From assembly GCA_945890495.1 (NCBI GenBank), contig CAMDCO010000001.1, positions 108,003 through 172,002 of the forward strand: a stretch of DNA of 64,000 nt. The letters are read 5' to 3'. The DNA comes from Bordetella parapertussis. Lineage in GTDB: Bacteria; Pseudomonadota; Gammaproteobacteria; Burkholderiales; Thiobacillaceae. Position numbers and translations under genes: made by a program. The notes under the pieces are model-generated. The model worked only from the letters and a program-made list of their open reading frames with translations, did not search any database and had not been told where the DNA came from. This document shows, one piece after another, positions 18,201 through 25,210 of this stretch. Positions within the stretch are counted from its first letter, which is position 1. Each line of letters opens with the position of its first letter.

Positions 18201-20176
18201 AAGGCGCCCTGGAAGGCATTGCCCTGCATACGCAACTGCAGGTCAGGGTTAGAGGACTCCTCGCGCGCAATCGTGAATGCATCCAGATAAAAAACGCGAA
18301 TGCCCTGTTCGACGATGTATTTCTGGATAGGCACCGGGAAGGTCGCCCACAAGGCCCCAGCATCCGGCAGGTTGCTCTGGATGATAAAGACGCCGCCCTG
18401 GCTCAACCCGGCAACCGCATTGGTGTGCAGAAAGACCTGCGGATCCGGCGACAGCACCACATCGACATGGCTGTATTCACAGTTGATACGAATCGGATCC
18501 GGTGCCGCCGACAGATAATAGGTGGTCGGCTGACCCTTCTTTTCGGAACCGTATTTCGGATTAGCCTTGATGTCCCAACCCAGAAGTTCGAACAGGGTCA
18601 TGGCGAGGTTCTTGCCGGTCGTCACCGCGCCCCAGCCACCGACCGAATGCATCCGCACCGCAATCCCACCCTTGGGCATCAGATTGGGGTTTTCGGAGCC
18701 GCGCAGGGCCAAGTCCCGGATCTGCGGGTAGGCCTCCAGCAGACCCTGCTGGCGGAGTTCCTGCTTGGGATTGGCCGCCTGATCGCGCACAAAGTCGATT
18801 GATAGATAGAAGAATCGCCGCTGAGCGCCGACGCTCCCGCCCTTGCCGCCTTCCAGCATATTCTCGACGGCGGCAATCAGCGCCTCGGGCTGCAGATCGC
18901 GCGATCCGATGCCATAGCTGCCGGAATAAAGCTGCGGAATTTCCACGCCGGAATGAAACGCCGCATAGCCCGCGTGCTGCCCCCCCCGCGTACGGCCAGC
19001 CACCCCATTCTCGACACACTTCGAGACCACGGAGCGCACCTCGCGCATCAGCGGCAGATCCTCAGACAGCGGTTGGTCGGTTCGCTCCAGGACCGCCACG
19101 CCCTTCTTTCCCTTCAGAATATGACCCAACAATTCGCCTGGAAAAGGACGGAACATGGTCAGATTGACGACACCGACCCGGATCTGTCGCGTCTCGCGCA
19201 GGTAATCGGCTACCGCACCGGCCTGCACGGTCATGCTGCCCTGACCTAGGATCAAGTAGTCCGCATCTTCACAGCGATACCCCGCCACACGAGCGTATCG
19301 ACGACCGGTCAGTTCGGCATACTCTTCCGTACAGCGGTCGAACAAGGCCGGTATATGTTGGAAAAAGTACGGCCGTTGCGCTGCCACCGCCTGCATATGT
19401 GCATCTTGGTTGGCCACAGCGCCCGAGGCCAATGGTGCGTCGACATCCCACAGGGCCGGGATACGGCGGCGCTTGGGCCCGTAGAGGATCACCTGCGCGG
19501 GTGTCGGTGTGTCAATCAGATCACCGGGCTGACCCAGGAACTCCGCGACCAGTTCACGCTCCGGAACCTGCACCGGTTCAATCAAGTGGGTGGTTAGGAA
19601 TCCGTCCATGCCCATGATCGCCGGGGTCAGGGACAATTCCGCCGTCTTGCGCGCGATCAGATTGAGGTCGGCCGCCTCTTGGGCACTGGCCGCCATCACC
19701 TGGATGAAACCCGTGTCATCGACGCTGTGATAGTCGTCGTGAGCGCAATGCACATTAAGCGTGGCCTTGGTGATGGCGCGACAGCCCATGTTGAGCACAT
19801 AGGGCAAACGCTTGCCCACCGCTCCGTAAAGCGATTCGTGCATGAACACCGCACCCTGAGACGAGGTGAAGTTAACCGCACGCAAACCGGTCATGGCCAT
19901 GCCGGCGGTCACTCCGGCGGCAGCGTGTTCGGATTCGGGCTCAACAAAGATCAGCGGTCGGCCGGAGATATTGATATGGCCTGCCGCCACCGACTCGGAC
20001 CAGTACTCGCCCATGTTGGTGGATGGGGTAATAGGGTAGGCGCCGGCCGCATCAGAAGCCTCGCGCTCCACTAAGATGACCGCCGTATTACCGTCGATCG
20101 CATCGCGCACACCGGGATATTTCACCGGCGAGGAGGTCGACTCATTCGATTGGGACGCAAACAGGTTCTTGAACAT
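15212..20176 (-). CDS. nifJ: Extended pyruvate:ferredoxin (flavodoxin) oxidoreductase, NifJ type
   Basis: Thiamine-diphosphate Fe-S enzyme interconverting pyruvate + CoA and acetyl-CoA + CO2 with ferredoxin as electron carrier. Domain order: POR N-domain (DGNTAVILVEREASDAAGAYPITPS), transketolase-C-like domain (LILGQGSMTVQAG), gamma domain (GGWGAVTTGKN), two 4Fe-4S motifs (CTACGNCYTQCP, CKGCALCVDVCDDD) and the TPP domain (CGDGACLGCGEK, GDGAMYDIGFQN, NTGGQAASS). At 1654 aa it is over 400 residues longer than usual (about 1180): about 100 aa inserted between the two clusters, about 100 in the TPP domain, and a C-terminal extension ending in a ferredoxin-like domain (DCAACDECTTIAP...CTSGC). ATG at 20176 has GGAG upstream. 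It sits between rnfB and rnfC. Confidence 0.92.
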   Translation of the reverse strand: MFKNLFASQSNESTSSPVKYPGVRDAIDGNTAVILVEREASDAAGAYPITPSTNMGEYWSESVAAGHINISGRPLIFVEPESEHAAAGVTAGMAMTGLRAVNFTSSQGAVFMHESLYGAVGKRLPYVLNMGCRAITKATLNVHCAHDDYHSVDDTGFIQVMAASAQEAADLNLIARKTAELSLTPAIMGMDGFLTTHLIEPVQVPERELVAEFLGQPGDLIDTPTPAQVILYGPKRRRIPALWDVDAPLASGAVANQDAHMQAVAAQRPYFFQHIPALFDRCTEEYAELTGRRYARVAGYRCEDADYLILGQGSMTVQAGAVADYLRETRQIRVGVVNLTMFRPFPGELLGHILKGKKGVAVLERTDQPLSEDLPLMREVRSVVSKCVENGVAGRTRGGQHAGYAAFHSGVEIPQLYSGSYGIGSRDLQPEALIAAVENMLEGGKGGSVGAQRRFFYLSIDFVRDQAANPKQELRQQGLLEAYPQIRDLALRGSENPNLMPKGGIAVRMHSVGGWGAVTTGKNLAMTLFELLGWDIKANPKYGSEKKGQPTTYYLSAAPDPIRINCEYSHVDVVLSPDPQVFLHTNAVAGLSQGGVFIIQSNLPDAGALWATFPVPIQKYIVEQGIRVFYLDAFTIAREESSNPDLQLRMQGNAFQGAFFHASDIKERAGLSEETLFSAIENQLQAKFGKKGQRIVEDNLRVVRRGYTEIHEIPAEAMQVGARQATPLRARAALPIMLTQQPETSAEAGSKQADIHRFWEQTGSFYMTGRGSDSLADPFMGMALIPAVTGVFRDMTQIRFEHPVWIAENCTACGNCYTQCPDSAIPGLVSTVGDVLNSAIGRIEMGGRPTRFLRKGARAIEKRLRGVLDRDGVDVRARLKVALEATVEEALATAGADAEPLRDEYRLLTDALGEFQLATTKPYWVNPEKKAKGAGGLFSITVNPYTCKGCALCVDVCDDDALKMVTQTQDSIDALRRDWQFWLDLPTTPKSYSRIDDLDEKIGALETLLLTKQNYNAMACGDGACLGCGEKTAIHLFTSTVTALMQPRVEAHLEKIDTLIVGLEKHIRMRLTEAVNLTDTQAVLQSLAAHQGDDLTLANLSEDLDAHHAAPPIDQPWLRWVTQILERLRDLKWRYLEGPTGRGRAAMGIVNSTGCTSVWGSTFPFNPYPFPWTSHLFQDSPSVALGLFEGHMTRMADGFKAIRMAEIELERGYDPHTEDAELTYYNWETFTDEEWKLCPPVVAIGGDGAMYDIGFQNLSRALMTGKPIKILVVDTQVYSNTGGQAASSTFVAQVADMTPFGKHAAGKKEIRKEIALIGMAHRSAYVAQSTIAHPTHLIESYIDGLNSRRPALFNIYAVCPPEHGVGDDRSVEQSRLAVESRAYSLFRYDPDQGTTFSECVSLDGNPSPETDWPEYTLAYVDEAGQKQKMALPMTFADFALTEGRFAKQFKKAPPETWNDDMVLMADFLRLPAAEREGRFPFIWAVDKKNRLMRVMVSQALVNACEERLAFWHQLKDVAKSAVALGDEAAIVEKARAEILAHLTASLTGLGMGAAPSASTGPSQANPLAVAEGYEPVYIDTPDCAACDECTTIAPKVFAYNDQKLAIVVNPQGAKFPDIVKAAEKCTSGCLHPGTPWNMNEPGIEKWMARAAKYN

Positions 20177-20196
20177 GAGCACTCTCCGTCTCTAAG

Positions 20197-21075
20197 CTAG
20201 GCCGCCAGCGGCAAGGGCGTTATGCGCACAATCTTCTTGGCCGCCTGACCGCGGGTTGCCTGACCCTCCGTCAACCAGACGATCGCACCTGTTGGGCAAC
20301 GCTCGATGGACTTGAGGCTGGCCAAATCATTGCGGGTGTAGTCGATCACGGCCAGATTTCGGTCCATGTGCATGAGACCTGACGGGGAATCCGCCACACA
20401 TTTCCCACAAGCGTTACAGGCCACGGAACACTGGGCCTCGGCGATATCACCTTCGGCATGACTCTTGCACGCCACCCATAACTGGTGGCTGATCGGCTGC
20501 AGGGAAAACAAGGTTTTGGGGCAGACTTCCACGCAGTCACCGCACGCCGTACAAAGCCCCGTATCAACAACAGGCAATCCAAAACCATTCATATGAATGG
20601 CAGCAAACTCGCACACCGTCTCACAGTCGCCAAGACCAAGGCAGCCCCAAGCACAGTCTTTTCCCCCACCGCTCACCGTGGCTGCCGCACGACAATGCCT
20701 CAAACCTTCATAACGCGCCCGCATGCGGGCCACATGGTGACCGCCGGCGCAAGCCAGCCGCGCCACCTGTTTTTCCACTTCGCCCATCGCAACACCCAGC
20801 ATCCCGGCGATATAGGCATTCATCTCGGGCGGATTAACCGAGCACTTTGCCGGCACGATGTCGCCGGAAACGACCTGTTCGGCAAAGTTACGACACCCCG
20901 CCGTCCCACAAGCCCCGCAGTTGGAGTGGGGCAGACAATCCTCGACCGCATCGATGCGTGCGTCCTCAAACACCTGCATGCGACGGCTAGCGATAGACAG
21001 AAACCCAGCCAAAACACCCCCAAGGGTCGCCATGAAGGCCCCGGCCAGGATGATGCCCGTCCAAGTCTCGCTCAC
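20197..21075 (-). CDS. rnfB: Electron transport complex subunit RnfB, long multi-cluster form
   Basis: Ferredoxin-interacting Fe-S subunit of Rnf. It has an N-terminal membrane anchor, the [4Fe-4S] motif CLPHSNCGACGTAGCRNFAEQ near residue 47, then several further Cys groups (CAWGCLGLGDCETVC, CTACGDCVEVCPKTL, CSVACNACGKCVADSP, CPTGAI). At 292 aa it is about 100 aa longer than gammaproteobacterial RnfB and resembles the polyferredoxin-like RnfB of clostridia. Start is GTG at 21075 with AGGAG 6 nt upstream. It is the first gene of the operon, 20 bp before nifJ, and divergent from a LysR gene. Confidence 0.93.
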   Translation of the reverse strand: MSETWTGIILAGAFMATLGGVLAGFLSIASRRMQVFEDARIDAVEDCLPHSNCGACGTAGCRNFAEQVVSGDIVPAKCSVNPPEMNAYIAGMLGVAMGEVEKQVARLACAGGHHVARMRARYEGLRHCRAAATVSGGGKDCAWGCLGLGDCETVCEFAAIHMNGFGLPVVDTGLCTACGDCVEVCPKTLFSLQPISHQLWVACKSHAEGDIAEAQCSVACNACGKCVADSPSGLMHMDRNLAVIDYTRNDLASLKSIERCPTGAIVWLTEGQATRGQAAKKIVRITPLPLAA

Positions 21076-21253
21076 TCACCGCTCCTTGTGCCATTAAAAA
21101 TTTATAACCCGATAACAAAGTCTATATATTTTCAAATGCATCGACTAACAAATATTTCAATCCAGAGTATTAAAGAACTGAATTATTATTCGGCGGACCC
21201 CATAAGCGAGAATATATGCCGTGCCCAAGCCAGAATTCCCCCAAGAGGCCCCC
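21076..21253. promoter_or_regulatory. A+T-rich divergent control region between rnfB and lysR
   Basis: Strikingly A+T-rich against the surrounding G+C-rich coding DNA. It must hold the promoters of the rnf-nifJ operon and of the LysR gene. The dyad TTATAACCCGATAA (21102-21115) fits the T-N11-A shape of LysR operators and lies about 30 nt before the rnfB start; this is a weak, general motif. No convincing sigma-54 site was found. Confidence 0.45.
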
Positions 21254-22294
21254 ATGTACTATAAGAACAATCGCATCAAGCAATTGCGCGCCTTTCAGAA
21301 CGTCGTAAAGGCTGGAAATATTTCGCGCGCGGCCGAGCGACTGTGTCTCAGTCAGCCCGCCGTCTCACTACAAATACAGGCCCTTGAGCGCGAGATGGGC
21401 ATCGTTCTGTTCGAACGCCGTGGCCCGAATCTACGCCTGACCCCGGAGGGGGAGGCCCTGTACCACCTCGCGGAACCGCTGGTGGAGGGTGTCGACAAGC
21501 TGCAGGAAAACTTTGCCGCCCTGTTTGGCAATGTGAATTCTGGCGACCTCAATATTGGGGCCGGCGAATCAACCATTCTCTATGTCCTGCCGGAACCGGT
21601 CCGCTGCTTTGTTAGTCAGCACCCGGGCGTACGCCTCAAGCTGAACAATGTAACCGGGCGCGACGGCATGAAAATGCTGCGCGCCAATGAAATCGATCTT
21701 GCGGTCGGCTCCATGCTGGAGGTTCCCGAGGATCTCGAATATCGCCCCTTTGCGACCTTTGATCCCGTGCTCATTACCCCGCAGGATCACCCCTTGGCCC
21801 AACTGGCGAGCACGCGCGAAATCACCCTGGAAGACATCAGCGCCTACGGTCTCATCCTGCCGCCGGCCCATCTATCCACCTGGCGTATCGTCAAGTATGT
21901 ATTCCAGCAACACAATCTGACCTTTACGGTCACGCTTGAGGCCGGCGGGTGGGAGGTCATCAAAAAGTATGTTGAATTGGGGATGGGGATTTCCATCGTC
22001 ACCGATATCTGCCTCGGCGGTACCGAGCGGTTGGCGCGCATCCCACTTGTACGCTACTTCCCGCAACGCAGTTACGGGTTAGTACTGCGTCGCGGCGGGG
22101 TCCTGTCACCCCAGGCGCGGCGTTTTATCGAAGTCCTGGAGGATGTGTACCAGACCCGGCCACCCCTGCCACAGACGCAGACGGTTACCGCAATGGGAAT
22201 AGCCGCGTCTACACCGAAGCCTGGACGACGATCACGCAAAGGGCCAACAGACCCTGCGGCAACAAGCCCAGACCCAGCACGGCCAGACCGTTGA
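21254..22294 (+). CDS. LysR-family transcriptional regulator, CysB/CbbR-like
   Basis: N-terminal winged helix-turn-helix (IKQLRAFQNVVKAGNISRAAERLCLSQPAVSLQIQALEREMG, FERRGPNLRLTPEG) followed by a periplasmic-binding-protein-like effector domain from about residue 95. The ATG at 21254 has AAGAGG 5 nt upstream and gives 346 aa; the track's GTG at 21221 is less likely. Divergent from rnfB, so a role in controlling the rnf-nifJ operon is the natural guess, effector unknown. The Pro/Arg-rich last 30 residues are encoded over an 86-bp convergent overlap with nuoN and may be a run-on. Confidence 0.88.
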   Translation: MYYKNNRIKQLRAFQNVVKAGNISRAAERLCLSQPAVSLQIQALEREMGIVLFERRGPNLRLTPEGEALYHLAEPLVEGVDKLQENFAALFGNVNSGDLNIGAGESTILYVLPEPVRCFVSQHPGVRLKLNNVTGRDGMKMLRANEIDLAVGSMLEVPEDLEYRPFATFDPVLITPQDHPLAQLASTREITLEDISAYGLILPPAHLSTWRIVKYVFQQHNLTFTVTLEAGGWEVIKKYVELGMGISIVTDICLGGTERLARIPLVRYFPQRSYGLVLRRGGVLSPQARRFIEVLEDVYQTRPPLPQTQTVTAMGIAASTPKPGRRSRKGPTDPAATSPDPARPDR

Positions 22295-23645
22295 AGCTGA
22301 GCAGGCCGATGGCCTCTCCGGCCGGGGCAATCTGGCCAGGCCCTTCGCTGGGGGCATCAAAGTACATCAGCTTGACGATGCGCAAGTAGTAGAAGGCGCC
22401 GATCAACGAGAACATGACGGCCACCACGGCCAGCGTAATCCAGCCGCCACCCACCAAGGCCTGAAGCACGAAGAACTTGGCATAGAAACCCAGGAAGGGC
22501 GGCAGGCCCGCCATCGAGAGCATCACTACGGCCATCATCGCCGCCAGCCAGGGATGATCACGGTTCAGGCCACGGAAGGCATCCAGCGTATCGGCCTCTG
22601 CATCCTTGCGCGACAGATGCACGATCAGTCCAAATCCGGCCAGGGTCATGATCAAATAGGAGATCACATAGAACATGCTGGCGGCGAAACCAGCGATGCT
22701 GGCCGCCAACACGCCCAAGAGGAGGAACCCCATATGGGAGATGGTTGAATAGGCCAGCATGCGCTTGATATTGGTCTGCATGATCGCCGCCAGGTTACCA
22801 ATGGCCAGACTGGCCACCGCCATGACCGCCAGCATCGACTGCCAGTCGTGAAGTAACTCGGGCAAGCCCAGAACCAGCATGCGCATGACAATGGCGAAGG
22901 CCGCCAACTTGGGCGCGGAGGCCAGGAACAGGGTTACCACCGTCGGTGCGCCTTGGTAGATGTCAGGCACCCACATGTGGAACGGGGCCACGCCGAGTTT
23001 GAAACCAATGCCCGCCACGATAAATACGAGGGCAAAGGTCAACAACATCGTATTGCCCGACTGACCATGCAGGGCCTCGGCGATGCCGGATAGCTCCAGA
23101 GTGCCGGTCGCGCCGTAAAGCAGCGACATGCCATAGAGAAGCAGGCCCGAGGCCAGCGCACCGAGGATGAAATATTTCATCGCCGCCTCGGAGGACTGCG
23201 CGGAATCCCGCTGCATGGCTACCAGGGTGTAGAGGGACAAGGACAACAACTCCAAGCCCAGATAGAGCGTCAACAGGCTGGCAGAGGAAATCATGACCAT
23301 CATGCCCAGCACGGCAAACAAGGCCAGGGCAAAATACTCACCCCGCAACAAGCCGAATTCGCGTAAGTACGCACGGCCATACACGAACGAGGCCATGGCC
23401 GCGAGGTAGGTCACCAATTTCAGCACATCGCCCATCGGGTCGATGACCACCAACCCGCCCACCAGGGCATCGGTCCCTAGGCCGCCCGTGAGAACGGTCA
23501 GCACCGCCGCACCCAAAAGGGTCAGCAGGGACGGGACATAGCCCGCCGTCGGACACTTGTCCGCCGCCGTCAGCAGCAAGATGACGCTGGCCATGACCAG
23601 CACGAGGATCTCGGGAACGATGGGCAGAAAATCAATCAGCGTCAT
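22209..23645 (-). CDS. nuoN: NADH-quinone oxidoreductase subunit N
   Basis: Antiporter-like membrane subunit of complex I that takes part in proton translocation. About 14 hydrophobic helices in 478 aa; conserved stretches include SSEAAMKYFILGALASGLLLYG and VAPFHMWVPDIYQGAP. Last gene of the nuo operon; its 3' end overlaps that of the convergent lysR by 86 bp. 8 bp separate it from nuoM. Confidence 0.95.
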   Translation of the reverse strand: MTLIDFLPIVPEILVLVMASVILLLTAADKCPTAGYVPSLLTLLGAAVLTVLTGGLGTDALVGGLVVIDPMGDVLKLVTYLAAMASFVYGRAYLREFGLLRGEYFALALFAVLGMMVMISSASLLTLYLGLELLSLSLYTLVAMQRDSAQSSEAAMKYFILGALASGLLLYGMSLLYGATGTLELSGIAEALHGQSGNTMLLTFALVFIVAGIGFKLGVAPFHMWVPDIYQGAPTVVTLFLASAPKLAAFAIVMRMLVLGLPELLHDWQSMLAVMAVASLAIGNLAAIMQTNIKRMLAYSTISHMGFLLLGVLAASIAGFAASMFYVISYLIMTLAGFGLIVHLSRKDAEADTLDAFRGLNRDHPWLAAMMAVVMLSMAGLPPFLGFYAKFFVLQALVGGGWITLAVVAVMFSLIGAFYYLRIVKLMYFDAPSEGPGQIAPAGEAIGLLSFNGLAVLGLGLLPQGLLALCVIVVQASV

Positions 23646-23653
23646 GGCAGCTT

Positions 23654-25168
23654 TCAGTGCGCAACGAGGGGCACCAACTTGCTATGGGCCACATGCTCGA
23701 GAAGATTATTAACCGAGACATGCATCACCTCGGTCACCGGGAAGGGGTAAATACCCATGGCCAAGACACACACCGCCAGTATGGAAAGGATCAGGAACTC
23801 GCGTGAGTCGATGTCCGTCATACTCGCGACCTCAGGCCGGGTAATAGGGCCAAAGACGACCCGCTTGTACATCCACAGCGAATACGCCGCACCGAAGATC
23901 AGGGTGGTTCCGGCCAGCGCCGCGTACCAGAAGTTCACTTGGATGGCGCCCAAAATAACCATGAACTCGCCCACGAAACCCGAGGTCGCCGGCAGGCCGG
24001 AATTGGCCATGGCAAACAGCATGAACAAGGCCGCAAACTTGGGCATGGAAGTCGCCACGCCGCCATAATCGGAGATCTGCCGCGAATGCAGGCGGTCATA
24101 CATCACGCCAATACAGAGGAACAAGGCACCCGAGACGAAGCCGTGCGAGATCATCTGCACCAGACCGCCTTCGACCCCCCAACTGTTGAACATGAAGAAA
24201 CCTAGGGTCACAAAACCCATGTGGGCAATCGACGAATAGGCGATCAGCTTCTTCATGTCCGATTGCACCAGGGCCACCAGACCGATGTAAACCACCGCAA
24301 TCAGCGACAGGCCGATGATGAGCCAGGAAAGTTCATGCGAGGCATCGGGCAGGATGGGCAGGGTAAAACGCAGGAAACCGTAGGCACCCACCTTCAGCGT
24401 GATCGCGGCCAACACCACCGAACCGCCGGTCGGTGCCTCCACATGGGCGTCCGGCAACCAGGTATGCACCGGCCACATCGGCACCTTGACCGCAAAGGCG
24501 AAGAAGAAGGCCACAAACAGCAACATCTGCGCACTCATGGCGAGCGGCACCTTGTGCCAGACCAAGATATCGAAACTGCCCCCCGAGGCGAAGAACAGGT
24601 AGAGCATCGCCACCAGCATCAGCAGCGAACCCAACAGCGTGTAGAGGAAGAACTTGATCGCCGCATAGACGCGGTTGGGGCCACCCCAGATACCGATGAT
24701 CAGGTACAGCGGGATCAGCATCGCCTCGAAGAAGACATAAAACAGCACGCCGTCGAGCGACGCAAACACACCGTTGATCAGGCCCGACTGGATCAGGAAG
24801 GCCGCCATGTATTGCGCCACCTTGGTCTTGATCACCACCCAACCCGCCTGCACGACCAACAGGGTCACGAAGCTGTTGAGGACCACGAAGGGCATGGAAA
24901 TGCCATCCACACCCAAGGCGTAATGCACATTGAAGAGGGGGATCCAATTGGCGTGTTCCACAAACTGCATGGCCGCTGTGGAAATATCAAAACCCGTCCA
25001 CAAGGGCAGGGAGACGATAAAGCCCAGCGCCGCGCCCAACAGGGCTAAGGTCCGCTGACCCTCCACGCCGCCGCTGGCGCCATCCTTACCACCCACGGCA
25101 AGGACAAGGAGGCCGGCCACAATGGGCACCCAAATAGTCAGGCTGAGGATTCCGATGCTTTCAAACAT
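23654..25168 (-). CDS. nuoM: NADH-quinone oxidoreductase subunit M
   Basis: Antiporter-like proton-pumping subunit. Contains the conserved FEAMLIPLYLIIGIWGG segment near residue 145 with its key glutamate, KVPMWPVHTWLPDAHVEAPTGGSV near 230 and YSSIAHMGFVTLG near 315. 504 aa and about 14 helices, as usual. Sits between nuoL and nuoN. Confidence 0.96.
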   Translation of the reverse strand: MFESIGILSLTIWVPIVAGLLVLAVGGKDGASGGVEGQRTLALLGAALGFIVSLPLWTGFDISTAAMQFVEHANWIPLFNVHYALGVDGISMPFVVLNSFVTLLVVQAGWVVIKTKVAQYMAAFLIQSGLINGVFASLDGVLFYVFFEAMLIPLYLIIGIWGGPNRVYAAIKFFLYTLLGSLLMLVAMLYLFFASGGSFDILVWHKVPLAMSAQMLLFVAFFFAFAVKVPMWPVHTWLPDAHVEAPTGGSVVLAAITLKVGAYGFLRFTLPILPDASHELSWLIIGLSLIAVVYIGLVALVQSDMKKLIAYSSIAHMGFVTLGFFMFNSWGVEGGLVQMISHGFVSGALFLCIGVMYDRLHSRQISDYGGVATSMPKFAALFMLFAMANSGLPATSGFVGEFMVILGAIQVNFWYAALAGTTLIFGAAYSLWMYKRVVFGPITRPEVASMTDIDSREFLILSILAVCVLAMGIYPFPVTEVMHVSVNNLLEHVAHSKLVPLVAH

Positions 25169-25210
25169 GTGCTGTTATCCGGTTAGGTCGTCGCTTAATT
25201 TTGTCGCGGC

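Noticed and set aside
21080-21100. Sigma-54 promoter upstream of rnfB (TGGCAC...)
   Set aside because: TGGCAC is followed by AAGGAGCGG rather than a correctly spaced TTGC element, and it overlaps the ribosome site.
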